DNA of 34,596 nucleotides from Crenarchaeota archaeon 13_1_40CM_3_52_17 (GTDB lineage Archaea; Thermoproteota; Bathyarchaeia; 40CM-2-53-6). The stretch's first letter is position 1; each line of letters opens with the position of its first letter. A program made the translations under genes and the position numbers. The notes under the pieces are model-generated. The model was not told the DNA's origin and did no database searches. It saw nothing but the letters and a program-made list of their open reading frames with translations. Shown here in pieces: positions 17,408-25,249 of this stretch. The DNA is taken from the NCBI GenBank assembly GCA_001918745.1, contig MNGN01000064.1, forward strand, positions 1 through 34,596, read 5' to 3'.

Positions 17408-18613
17408 TCAATGAGTTGCTGTCGCTACCGCCGTCTGACTAGACGAGCTGTACTTCTTCCTGAAATCCTTCAACCCCATCTCTTCTCCGAGCACCACAAC
17501 TTGACTCTCTGATCTTCGCTGATAGAAAGGAAGCTTGACAACTTCGGCCTGGACCCGACGATCACGGATTCCGACAGCAAATCTCTCTCCGATCGCTGCT
17601 AACGACGGGGGGACGTAGCCCATTCCAATCCCAAGACTGAGTGTGGGAGAAAATGTGCCGCTCGACACCTTCCCAACTACATCAGTGTCCAAGAAAATGT
17701 CTTGGCCTTGTCGGGGAATTCCCTTCTCCGTCATCTTGAAACCAACTCTAACTCGGGTGGGTCCTTTTTCCTTCAAACGCGTGATTGAATTCTTGCCTAC
17801 AAAATTCGGCTTCTCCAAGCGAACAACCCAGTTGAGCCTTGCCTCGACTGGGGAAGTGTTCTCGTCAATATCATTTCCATAGAGACACATTCCCGCTTCA
17901 AGTCTCAGAACGTCTCTTGCACCCAAGCCGACCGGTGAAATCCCGACTTCTCTGCCACCTGACAGCAGTTTCTCCCAGACCTTCACCGCACTTGATGGTT
18001 CCTTCACGCTGCAATTCCACACGTAGATCTCGAAACCATCCTCACCGGTGTATCCGCTACGCGTCAGGAGGCACGGAATCCCCGCGACCTTCGCATCCTT
18101 CGTCCCGTATTTTTCCACCTCGTCAAGCTTGACACCGGACACGTTCCAGAGGATCGTATTCGCCCGAGGACCCTGAACTGCGAACATTGCAACATCATCA
18201 GAAACATCGGAAACGGTCACATTGGTTCGGGTCTTGTTTTTGAGAAGCCAGTTCCAGTTCTTGTCACGGTTCCCGGCATTGTAAACAACAAGATATCGCA
18301 GATTACCGATTCTGAAGATAGTCAGATCGTCCATAATTCCTCCCTTAGGATTGCAGAAGAGAGAATACAGCCCTCTTCCAACGGCAAGCTTGGACACGTC
18401 GTTCGTGGTGAGATCGTTGAGGAATGACTCGGCGCCCTTTCCTTCTGCTAGAACGCGTCCCATGTGGGAGACATCGAATATTCCACAGTTGTTTCTGACG
18501 CTGCGGCATTCCGGGATTATGCCTTCGAACCAGACGGGAAGGTCAAAGCCCGCATATTCGACGATGTTACCGTGTTTTCTATGGTACTCGTAGACGTGAG
18601 TTCTTCTTGCCAA
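17408..18613 (-). CDS. gcvT: Aminomethyltransferase GcvT (glycine cleavage T protein)
   Basis: Transfers the methylene unit from lipoyl-bound aminomethyl on the H protein to tetrahydrofolate, releasing ammonia. Characteristic segments are FDVSHMGRVLAEG, NPKGGIMDDLTIFR, FAVQGPRA, LTRSGYTGEDGFEIYV and the LRLEAGMCLYGNDID turn, with a family C-terminal barrel ending near GKVSSGTFSPTLSLGIGMGYV. The 401-residue length is a little long because of a polar C-terminal tail of about 30 residues. The start is a TTG at 18613; no ATG is present before the conserved YAGFDLP. No gcvH or gcvP is visible nearby. A zinc-ribbon gene lies 59 bases upstream on the same strand. Confidence 0.92.
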   Translation of the reverse strand: MARRTHVYEYHRKHGNIVEYAGFDLPVWFEGIIPECRSVRNNCGIFDVSHMGRVLAEGKGAESFLNDLTTNDVSKLAVGRGLYSLFCNPKGGIMDDLTIFRIGNLRYLVVYNAGNRDKNWNWLLKNKTRTNVTVSDVSDDVAMFAVQGPRANTILWNVSGVKLDEVEKYGTKDAKVAGIPCLLTRSGYTGEDGFEIYVWNCSVKEPSSAVKVWEKLLSGGREVGISPVGLGARDVLRLEAGMCLYGNDIDENTSPVEARLNWVVRLEKPNFVGKNSITRLKEKGPTRVRVGFKMTEKGIPRQGQDIFLDTDVVGKVSSGTFSPTLSLGIGMGYVPPSLAAIGERFAVGIRDRRVQAEVVKLPFYQRRSESQVVVLGEEMGLKDFRKKYSSSSQTAVATATH

Positions 18614-18672
18614 GGTTGCCTTCTCGTAATCCGCTGTAGTTGAGCGGTGGTAGAAAAGAGAATGCGAGGCAA

Positions 18673-18855
18673 CTATGGACCGGGAACAGGGGTCTCCGGA
18701 ATAATCTTCAGGTTTTCAGTGTCAAACCCCAGCTTCTTACCGCACTTCGGACAGTAGCCGCCGTTGCGCTGAATGATCTCGCCAGGGGTCTCGAGTTCAA
18801 GCCCGGTGTAGAGGAGTTCGCCGCACTTGGAGCATAAGATTCTCTGCGGACACAA
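18673..18855 (-). CDS. Small zinc-ribbon protein (60 aa)
   Basis: A small protein with two cysteine pairs, CSKCGELLY near residue 8 and CPKCGKKLGF near residue 35, spaced as in a zinc ribbon. The rest is short and polar with a proline-rich tail. Such proteins are common in archaea and may bind nucleic acid or protein; no specific role can be given. The start is a GTG at 18855. It lies upstream of gcvT on the same strand, so the two may be co-transcribed from a TATA-like box near 18896-18904. Confidence 0.7.
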   Translation of the reverse strand: MCPQRILCSKCGELLYTGLELETPGEIIQRNGGYCPKCGKKLGFDTENLKIIPETPVPGP

Positions 18856-18895
18856 ATTGGTGCGGAAGCCTCGTGAGGTCTCATGACCAAACGCG

Positions 18896-18904
18896 CTATA
18901 AAAA
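18896..18904 (-). promoter_or_regulatory. TATA-like box for the zinc-ribbon/gcvT genes
   Basis: On the minus strand the spacer reads GTTTTTATAGCGCG, a good archaeal TATA core about 41 bases before the GTG at 18855. Transcription would begin around 18872, giving a short leader. This assignment rests on sequence and distance only. Confidence 0.4.
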
Positions 18905-18940
18905 CGGTTTCAGAGACTCGCATGAATTTGGGAAAGCAGG

Positions 18941-18950
18941 GCTTATAATC
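18941..18950 (+). promoter_or_regulatory. TATA-like box for the membrane protein gene at 18991
   Basis: GCTTATAATC on the plus strand lies about 45 bases before the ATG at 18991, so it would give a leader of about 20 bases. It is the only AT-rich core on this side of the divergent spacer. Confidence 0.4.
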
Positions 18951-18990
18951 GGGGGATGGCCTTTGACCCACTTAACAACGTGGACCAGCG

Positions 18991-19431
18991 ATGGGTTTCA
19001 GAACAGGACTCTTCAAACTGAAGAGATCCCTCAACAACCTAGCATTTCGAATGAGTTTCGTTAAACTCGCACCCGGATCGAGCAGACCACTGTTGCCCGT
19101 AGCCTCCTTCCTGATCCTCGCCTTCACCGTCTTCGTCCTCGCAGGCGGACTGTTCATCTTGGTGGGTGCTGGTACCTCAGTGAGTCTCTTGAACGTCCAG
19201 CAAGGTCTCGGCTTCGTCTATCCCCACGACATCAACAACCAGACTCCCGCCGAAGGAGTGTTCGTGGCCCTGCTCTATGCGCTGGGAATCGTAGGATTGT
19301 ACATGATGTTCACGAGCACCCGGAACGCCTATCGGCCCAACCGAGCATACGGCTTTCTGGGATTCGGCATGCTGCTGAGCTTCGTCTTCATGGCCACGGC
19401 ATACTTTGTGCTATACCAGAAACTGATGTAG
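18991..19431 (+). CDS. Three-helix membrane protein, function unknown
   Basis: A 146-residue protein with a basic N-terminus (MGFRTGLFKLKRSLNNLAFR) and three clear hydrophobic helices: LPVASFLILAFTVFVLAGG near 34-60, GVFVALLYALGIVGLYMMF near 87-107 and FLGFGMLLSFVFMATAYFVLY near 119-143. Between helices 1 and 2 is an outside-type loop (FVYPHDINNQTPAE). The layout and the well-kept N-terminus recall small conserved archaeal membrane proteins that have been compared with the membrane part of the Ost3/Ost6 oligosaccharyltransferase subunit, but this cannot be shown here. It is monocistronic on this strand and convergent with kdpC. Confidence 0.72.
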   Translation: MGFRTGLFKLKRSLNNLAFRMSFVKLAPGSSRPLLPVASFLILAFTVFVLAGGLFILVGAGTSVSLLNVQQGLGFVYPHDINNQTPAEGVFVALLYALGIVGLYMMFTSTRNAYRPNRAYGFLGFGMLLSFVFMATAYFVLYQKLM

Positions 19432-19436
19432 TCTCC

Positions 19437-19460
19437 CCGCGGACCCGCGGATTGTTTCCT
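19437..19460. terminator. Short hairpin between convergent genes
   Basis: CCGCG-GACC-CGCGG at 19437-19450 forms a 5-bp stem between the membrane protein gene and the convergent kdpC gene, followed on the plus strand by ATTGTTTCCT. It could end transcription from the left. Weak evidence. Confidence 0.25.
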
Positions 19461-19475
19461 GGTCTGCACGAACTA

Positions 19476-19928
19476 TCAGAATTTACTGTAGGCAATGTTG
19501 CCTGTTTGGATGAGAGCGAGGTTGAGCCTTAGAACGTTGACGTACGGTGCACCGAAGATCCAGAACGTGCCTTCCTTGTTCTGGTCGACGATTTGTTGAA
19601 CCATATCCACTGAAATGCCTGTGGCAGAGCTAATCCTCGGGATCTGAGAATAAGCATCCTGGACTGTGATGTCGGGGTCAACCCCGGAAGCAGAATCGTT
19701 TCGAGGATGGAAAAAGATAGGGAGGCTGAAATTCTGCGCAATAAGACTCGAGCCCACAGGCTTACCGTGAAGCTGAACTAAGCTTCCATTTGCTTGAGAT
19801 GGAAAGACTAGCTGGGCTAAGCCCGTTATGACGAGGGGAAATATCAGCCCACACAATATCAGGGACACTACTGCCAATCTTATCGCGGGGCCATAGTTTT
19901 GTCCGAGTTTTTGCTTGATTTCCGTCAT
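19476..19928 (-). CDS. kdpC: Potassium-transporting ATPase subunit KdpC (short form)
   Basis: Accessory subunit of the KdpFABC potassium pump. One N-terminal helix (IRLAVVSLILCGLIFPLVITG) is followed by an external part with GKPVGSSLIAQNF, FFHPRNDSASGVDPDIT and a final YVNVLRLNLAL, all KdpC landmarks. At 150 residues it is shorter than bacterial KdpC (about 190): the stretch that normally follows FHPR (the SNLGPTNP region) is absent and the chain passes directly to SASGVDPDIT. This may be an archaeal subtype rather than damage, because both flanks keep their motifs. The ATG start lies 12 bases after the kdpB stop. Confidence 0.88.
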   Translation of the reverse strand: MTEIKQKLGQNYGPAIRLAVVSLILCGLIFPLVITGLAQLVFPSQANGSLVQLHGKPVGSSLIAQNFSLPIFFHPRNDSASGVDPDITVQDAYSQIPRISSATGISVDMVQQIVDQNKEGTFWIFGAPYVNVLRLNLALIQTGNIAYSKF

Positions 19929-19940
19929 GGTTTTGTTTTC

Positions 19941-22088
19941 CTAGAGCAACGATATTCCGAGGTCTATCAGCTTGATTCCCACAAATGGAATGATAACTCC
20001 GCCAACTCCATAGATCACTGTGTTCTTCAGGAAGAGTGTCATGGTTCCTGAAGGTTTGAACGTGACCCCTCTCATCGCTAACGGAATCAGAAGGGGGATG
20101 ATAATGGCGTTGAAGATGAGGGCGGAGAGAACGGCAGTGTTCAGGCCGAGCCCGAGAACGTTCAACGCCTTCAGCTCTGGGATGGTTGATGCAAACAAGA
20201 CTGGCATGATCGCGAAATATTTCGCTACATCGTTCGCGATGCTGAATGTAGTCACGGCGCCTCGGGTCATAAGCAATTGTTTTCCGAGCATCACTACCTC
20301 GATGATTTTGGCCGGGTTTGACTCGAGGTCGACCATATTGGCAGCTTCCTTCGCTGCTTGGGTCCCAGAGTTCATGGCCAGACCCACGTCGGCCATCGCT
20401 AGGGCAGGGGCGTCATTGGTCCCGTCTCCTATCATCGCAACAATTCTCGTCTCGCCTTGTTCCCGCTTGACGATGTGATACTTGTCCTCAGGTTTCGCCT
20501 CCGGTTGGTACTCGTCAATTCCCACCTCCGCCGCTATGCTCTTGGCGGTGAGCGGTTGATCGCCAGTTATCATAACCGGCCTAATGCCCATCACCTTGAC
20601 CGCCATGATCTTCTCCCTGATATCGGGTTTGAGAACGTCTCTCAGCCTTGCGATTCCGATCGCCTCTCGATTTCTCGAAAGCGCCATAGCTGTGTCTCCA
20701 GCTGCAGATATGTTCTGAACGATCCTGTCATAGTCTGTGGGAACAGATTTGACAATTTTCTTGATGGCATCTGGGGCGCCTTTGATAATTTCTGTCTCAT
20801 CGGATCCGATCGGGACGCCGCCCTCCACATGGGGTTCGAATTTTCTCCTCAGCCTTCCTCTCTCTCGGCCAGTCCCTCCGCTCTTTGGAAGCATGAATCC
20901 AGTCCCCCCAGCCAGTTTGACACCGCTAGTGCGGGTGCTGGCGCTGAACTCGTAGACCTCCGAGGCGTCTAGAGAGTTCATCTCTTTTGGAACAAACCCA
21001 TTCTCGTAAGCTAGCCTGATCATGCTTCTACCCTCGGGAGTATCATCATGCCACGAAGCTAGGAACGCGGCCTCGCCCACGTCCTTCTCGGTGAAGCCGG
21101 GGAATGGTAGAAACTCGACTGCCTGCCTATTACCGACTGTGATGGTCCCGGTTTTGTCGAGAAGAATTACATCGGTATCTCCCGCGGTTTCAACTGCCCG
21201 ACCGGATTTTGCGACTATCTTTTCCTTGTAGAGCCTGGAAATGCCGGATAGTCCGATCGAGGGTAGAAGTGCTCCTATCGTCGTAGGCAAGAGGCAGACG
21301 TAGAGCGCTATCAGGACCGAAAGGTCCGCTGCGAGACTTAGAACCAGAGATACGCCCAGCAGAGCCCCGATAAGGATGGTGAAAATCGCCGTGAGTCCTA
21401 TCAGGACAATTGTTACGGCCTGCTCGTTCGGCGTCTTCGGCCTCTTGGAGGACTCCACCATTCTAATCATCTGATTGATGAAAGTCTCATCAGGGTTGAC
21501 AGTGACCCTCGCCGTAAGAGTGTCACTGAGAACCTGCGAGCCCCCGATCACATCATCTCCCGGCGCCTTTCGAACCGCAGTTGACTCTCCTGTCAGGAGA
21601 GACTCGTCAACCATCGCGATTCCCTCTAGGACCGTTGCGTCAATGGGAACCGTGTCACCCTTCTCAAGAAGAATCATGTCGCCCTTACGAAGCTCTCTCG
21701 AGGGAGTCGGAACGATTCGTCTAGAATCTTCTTCGATGAGAATCTTCTTGCTGGATACCTCCATCTCGAGTCTACGAAGGCTGTTTGCAGTGTTCTTCGC
21801 CTGACTCTCTGCGAGCGCGTCAGATAGAGTGCTGAACCACACTGTAATCAGGAGAATCAACGCGACCTCCACGTAGAATGACTGGAGGGACGGGCTTGCA
21901 ACTCTGGGAAACCCTTCGGGGTATGTTGCCATAGCTGCTACGATGAAGAATGTGATCTCCACGATCAACATTACCGGGTTAGCGACTAGTCTAAGCGGAT
22001 TCAGTCGAACCAGCGAATCGACAAACACCTTCCTCGAAACCAGTGCTGGTCGCCGGACAAACAACATCCTGCTGAATCTAGTTGCCAT
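19941..22088 (-). CDS. kdpB: Potassium-transporting P-type ATPase subunit KdpB
   Basis: ATP-hydrolysing subunit that drives K+ uptake through KdpA. The phosphorylated aspartate lies in DKTGTIT (D311), the actuator motif is TGES at 166-169, and the hinge MITGDQPLTA and GDGTNDAPAL are intact. The membrane motif LLPTTIGALL is typical of KdpB. The nucleotide-binding domain has an unusual glycine- and arginine-rich insertion of about 35-40 residues (around 390-430, between FSASTRTSGV and EIIKGAPDAI) where bacterial KdpB has only a short turn. The length of 715 residues, compared with about 680, reflects this. The ATG start lies ten bases after kdpA. Confidence 0.95.
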   Translation of the reverse strand: MATRFSRMLFVRRPALVSRKVFVDSLVRLNPLRLVANPVMLIVEITFFIVAAMATYPEGFPRVASPSLQSFYVEVALILLITVWFSTLSDALAESQAKNTANSLRRLEMEVSSKKILIEEDSRRIVPTPSRELRKGDMILLEKGDTVPIDATVLEGIAMVDESLLTGESTAVRKAPGDDVIGGSQVLSDTLTARVTVNPDETFINQMIRMVESSKRPKTPNEQAVTIVLIGLTAIFTILIGALLGVSLVLSLAADLSVLIALYVCLLPTTIGALLPSIGLSGISRLYKEKIVAKSGRAVETAGDTDVILLDKTGTITVGNRQAVEFLPFPGFTEKDVGEAAFLASWHDDTPEGRSMIRLAYENGFVPKEMNSLDASEVYEFSASTRTSGVKLAGGTGFMLPKSGGTGRERGRLRRKFEPHVEGGVPIGSDETEIIKGAPDAIKKIVKSVPTDYDRIVQNISAAGDTAMALSRNREAIGIARLRDVLKPDIREKIMAVKVMGIRPVMITGDQPLTAKSIAAEVGIDEYQPEAKPEDKYHIVKREQGETRIVAMIGDGTNDAPALAMADVGLAMNSGTQAAKEAANMVDLESNPAKIIEVVMLGKQLLMTRGAVTTFSIANDVAKYFAIMPVLFASTIPELKALNVLGLGLNTAVLSALIFNAIIIPLLIPLAMRGVTFKPSGTMTLFLKNTVIYGVGGVIIPFVGIKLIDLGISLL

Positions 22089-22098
22089 GATTCTTCCC

Positions 22099-23814
22099 CT
22101 AGAATCCGTTTACACGTCCTTGGAAGAACTCTCGAATCGGGCCTATCGCGAGAAATGGGAAGAAAGTGAGAAGGACGAGGACAAGTATGCTTCCGACAAT
22201 AACGATTGAGAAGAGGAAACTGTCCGTCCTTACGCCGACATCTGTTGTGAGTCTCTTTCTATTGATCATAGATCCTCCCAAGGCAAGCAATAGACCGATG
22301 GGTACGAAGCGCCCCAACAACATGACAATCCCTGTTGAGATGTTGAAGAATGGAGTGTTTGCGGATGCTCCGAGAAAATCGCTTCCATTGTTTGCCGCTG
22401 CTGTAGTAAACTCGTAGAAGATCCGGGTGAAGCCTATCGAGTTAGTCCCAACGCCGATTGCGCTTGCTGCCCCAGTTGAAAAGGCGAGGACTGTTGGTAT
22501 GAGGATGATGAGTGGGTGGACGAGAAACGCGATCATCACCAGTTTAACGTCCCTTGGAGTTATTTTCATTCCCAAGTACTCTGGGGTTCGGCCGGACATG
22601 AGGCCGACGATGAAGACAGTGAGGACGATGAACATGACCATGTACATCAGCCCTACTCCCTTCCCACCAGGGGTTGCCTGGATCAGCATTCCATTGAATG
22701 AGGAAAGTACGACCAGCGGGTTCATGCTGGATAGGGATGCGTTAACTGAGCCCGTGGTCACTGCCGTCGTGACAACGGTCCAGAAAACTGAGAAGAAGCC
22801 TCCAAAACGGACCTCCATGCCCGGACCCACAACTGAGAAGCTGGGGGTGAAGGCAATTAAGAGATCTAGTGCAAAGAGCGCATAGGCGCCCCAAAGAATC
22901 GGACGGCTTTCCCGTTTCTTACCAATCAATTGGCCGAATACAAAACAGAGTGATGTGGGAATCAGTAGCATGAGGAAGATCTGGAAGATGTCAGATGGAG
23001 GATTCGGGTTTTGGAATGGATAAGCTGAGTTCGCGCCAAAGTAACCTCCCCCATTTGTGCCCAGCTGCATGATACCGACAAGCGAAGCGACTGGGCCCAC
23101 CAAGATTGCTTGGGTAGCTCTCGTCGTCGCACCCTCCACTGTCGTGACAACTTGGTATCCGGTCAGAGTCTGAGGAACTCCCAGGCCGACGAATACTAAG
23201 GATGCCACGAAGCACAAAGGAAGCAGTATTCTTGTGAGAGACCTTGTAAAATCGACATAAAAATTACCCATGCCCTTCGAGTGGGCAATGAACCCTCGAA
23301 TCATCGCGATAGCCACGGATATTCCCGTAGCTGCACTGGTGAACTGCAGGAACTGGACGGCCATCATCTGACTAAGATAGGAAAGACCAGGAACTCCAGT
23401 TAGATTACTACAATTCGGGAGTTGAATGCAGTTTCCCTCTCCATTGTAGTGTTGTAAGTTGGTGTTGGTTGCGAAGCTGACAACCTGCATGAATGCAAGG
23501 TCCCATGAGAGACCGGGAAACCCTTGAGGGTTCAAGGGAAGAACGCCTTGAAGTGAGAATATTGTGAACGCGATTGCCATCTGGAAAATATTGACAATGA
23601 CAGCGGCGAGAAAGTATTCTTTCCAGCTCATACCGCGAGCCGGATCAACGCCCACGAGTCGATAGATTCCTCGTTCGACAGGGTTGAGTATCTTGTCGAG
23701 GCGACTAGGTGCTAGCGTGAATACTCTAGTAATGTGCGGGGAGAGGAGACGCGCCGATAAGATGGCTATGGCCAGAATTGTGATGAGTATGAATAAATTG
23801 CTCGGGTCGATCAG
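22099..23814 (-). CDS. kdpA: Potassium-transporting ATPase subunit KdpA
   Basis: Potassium-selective channel-like subunit. The four filter regions are visible: SFATNTNLQHYNGEG, TNGGGYFGANSAYP, TTGSVNASLSS and AAANNGSDFLGA. The track begins at GTG 23655 (MGVDPARGMSW), but this leaves out the first helix. The same frame upstream encodes IDPSNLFILITILAIAILSARLL and then a loop ending RGIYRLVGVDPARG, exactly the family's N-terminus. That frame is bounded by a TAG, and the only start-like codon after it is CTG at 23814, preceded by GGAGG about ten bases upstream. Total 571 residues from CTG, a normal KdpA length. Start is therefore non-standard or the site holds an error. Confidence 0.93.
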   Translation of the reverse strand: MIDPSNLFILITILAIAILSARLLSPHITRVFTLAPSRLDKILNPVERGIYRLVGVDPARGMSWKEYFLAAVIVNIFQMAIAFTIFSLQGVLPLNPQGFPGLSWDLAFMQVVSFATNTNLQHYNGEGNCIQLPNCSNLTGVPGLSYLSQMMAVQFLQFTSAATGISVAIAMIRGFIAHSKGMGNFYVDFTRSLTRILLPLCFVASLVFVGLGVPQTLTGYQVVTTVEGATTRATQAILVGPVASLVGIMQLGTNGGGYFGANSAYPFQNPNPPSDIFQIFLMLLIPTSLCFVFGQLIGKKRESRPILWGAYALFALDLLIAFTPSFSVVGPGMEVRFGGFFSVFWTVVTTAVTTGSVNASLSSMNPLVVLSSFNGMLIQATPGGKGVGLMYMVMFIVLTVFIVGLMSGRTPEYLGMKITPRDVKLVMIAFLVHPLIILIPTVLAFSTGAASAIGVGTNSIGFTRIFYEFTTAAANNGSDFLGASANTPFFNISTGIVMLLGRFVPIGLLLALGGSMINRKRLTTDVGVRTDSFLFSIVIVGSILVLVLLTFFPFLAIGPIREFFQGRVNGF

Positions 23815-23863
23815 CCGCTAACCGCCTCCATGGCACGGCCTCAGAGCTCACTGGGAGGTTAAT

Positions 23864-24178
23864 CTATTTCCGGTGACTGAAGGAAGCTGTTACAGCCGAT
23901 GTCGTATTCAAGATATCGCCGTTGGACCCGGAGCCCTTGTGCGTTTTTAGAACAATCGAGCTGACAGTGCTCTTGACGCCCTTGACCTTCATTATCTTGT
24001 TCTTGAGCACATCTCGAAACTCCTCAATGTCTGAGGCTGAGACAACAGTGACAATGTCAAACTCGCCGGTGACCTCGTAGAGGTCGACTACCTTGTCGAG
24101 GCGGGATAGAGCCTGGACTACATCGTCCATGTACGGCGATTCCACGAAGATGCTAACGAATGCGATGAGCGAGGCCAT
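23864..24178 (-). CDS. Stand-alone RAM domain (Lrp/AsnC ligand-binding) protein
   Basis: The RAM domain is the ligand-binding and oligomerising half of Lrp/AsnC regulators. This 104-residue protein has it without any DNA-binding helix-turn-helix. The fold pattern is clear: AFVSIFVESPYMDDVVQALS, VVDLYEVTGEFDIVTVVSA and a final VKSTVSSIVLKTHKG, with the G-x-FDI turn of the family. The last 20 residues are polar and likely disordered. ATG start at 24178. It lies 49 bases upstream of kdpA on the same strand, so it may be the first gene of the kdp operon and sense a small molecule or modulate a partner. Confidence 0.82.
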   Translation of the reverse strand: MASLIAFVSIFVESPYMDDVVQALSRLDKVVDLYEVTGEFDIVTVVSASDIEEFRDVLKNKIMKVKGVKSTVSSIVLKTHKGSGSNGDILNTTSAVTASFSHRK

Positions 24179-24341
24179 GTTGATTCGACCGGCTTCGCAC
24201 CCGCGGCTGCGGCGGTAATTTATGCATTTCTTACAAGAAAGCTAGCCATTCTCAGCTTACTCAAAATATCCCTCGCCCGACCTGCCCAAGATTCACAATC
24301 GAATACTCACGATAAACCCCGGTACTAGACTGGACGCATGT

Positions 24342-24434
24342 GTTGTAACCTGACCTTCAGTAGTCCCTATCGAGTTTTTCAACCAATCGGCGCGGATGTT
24401 GTAACAACTGAAATCCTTCGGTCTGGGTTACAAC
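24342..24434 (+). promoter_or_regulatory. Three GTTGTAAC boxes upstream of the NitrOD5-like/wHTH pair
   Basis: GTTGTAAC occurs at 24342-24349 and 24398-24405 on the plus strand and in inverted form (GTTACAAC) at 24427-24434. The middle copy is part of an 11-base palindrome GTTGTAACAAC. The last copy ends four bases before a TATA-like TTTATG (24438-24443) that lies about 26-31 bases before the ATG at 24469. This is the arrangement expected of an operator next to an archaeal promoter. The winged-helix protein encoded at 24876 is the obvious candidate to bind it. The remainder of the 290-base spacer shows nothing else. Confidence 0.55.
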
Positions 24435-24437
24435 GAG

Positions 24438-24443
24438 TTTATG
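24438..24443 (+). promoter_or_regulatory. TATA-like box for the gene at 24469
   Basis: TTTATG lies 26-31 bases before the ATG at 24469. With the usual archaeal distance this predicts a leaderless or nearly leaderless transcript. The nearest GTTACAAC box directly adjoins it. Confidence 0.4.
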
Positions 24444-24468
24444 CCCGGACGGGTTCTCAACGAAACAA

Positions 24469-24879
24469 ATGAGCAGGAGCCTAGCTCTAGTCATGGGTTC
24501 GTCCATTTCACCTAATGCTCAGGACGACTTCCGAACAAGCTGGAAGACTAGCAGGACCAACTCAAAGTTGGCGCAAGAGAAGACTTTCTCGTCGATGTTG
24601 CAGCTTAGTATTGGCGAGGGAGTGAGAGCGGCCCTGGGCCAGGCAATCCTCGGAGTTCTAAACGGCCAAGGCTTATTCAATGAAGCAACCGCTCCAAAGG
24701 AGTTCCATAGGAAGCTACAAACAGTATTCGGCAACGGGGCAACGGTACTCGAGAAAGTCATCGTCAAAGATCTCTTTCGGAAGCTGAATATTCCATACAA
24801 TTCTCAAGAACACTTCGACTATGGCGAGGCCCTTGAGAGGGCAAAAGATGCCTGCGCAGTAGAGGTACCAACAAAATGA
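24469..24879 (+). CDS. Small helical protein, NitrOD5-like
   Basis: A 136-residue protein with a polar N-terminal 45 residues and a helical C-terminal part: EGVRAALGQAILGVLN, PKEFHRKLQTVFGNGATVLE and KVIVKDLFRKLN. The FGxGAxVxEKxI segment recurs in the protein encoded at 25789-26112, so the two are paralogues. The pattern resembles the small archaeal output domain called NitrOD5, but this is a recollection, not a search result. Its stop overlaps the start of the winged-helix gene (ATGA), so the two proteins are translationally coupled and may act together. ATG start; MGSSISPN nine codons in is an alternative. Confidence 0.68.
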   Translation: MSRSLALVMGSSISPNAQDDFRTSWKTSRTNSKLAQEKTFSSMLQLSIGEGVRAALGQAILGVLNGQGLFNEATAPKEFHRKLQTVFGNGATVLEKVIVKDLFRKLNIPYNSQEHFDYGEALERAKDACAVEVPTK

Positions 24880-25187
24880 GCGCCGCACAGATGCTTGAAA
24901 CGCTCCTCGCCTCAGAGATCACGGGAGACCTGCTGGTATTGTTCCACCGCAATCCTGGGCTCATCGACACACTCGACAGCGTAGCACGCCGCATTGGAAG
25001 AACCGGGAATGCGATCGAAGAAGATGTCCGGAGTCTTGTGAATCTGGGTATCTTGAAGACAAGGAGAATTGGTCGTTCGGAAGTCTTACTCTTGGACCGT
25101 GCCAGGGACAGGGAAGTCTTGGACGCTGTCGCGAAACATCTAAGGAATCTGGAAGGAGTCGAGAAAATTGACAACGTTAAGTTCTAG
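24876..25187 (+). CDS. Winged helix-turn-helix transcriptional regulator
   Basis: A 103-residue DNA-binding protein. It shows the winged-helix order: a first helix around EITGDLLVLFHRNPG, a second and recognition helix TLDSVARRIGRTGNAIEEDVRSLVNLG, and a wing ILKTRRIGRSEVLLLD, then a C-terminal helix that may dimerise. No ligand domain is attached. The ATG overlaps the end of the NitrOD5-like gene by four bases. The three GTTGTAAC boxes in front of this pair suggest autoregulation. The specific regulon is unknown. Confidence 0.82.
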   Translation: MSAAQMLETLLASEITGDLLVLFHRNPGLIDTLDSVARRIGRTGNAIEEDVRSLVNLGILKTRRIGRSEVLLLDRARDREVLDAVAKHLRNLEGVEKIDNVKF

Positions 25188-25249
25188 GACACGAGTCTCC
25201 GGATGTCTTCCGCGGGGCCATAAAGAACGAAAGTGAGGCGATAGCGAGA

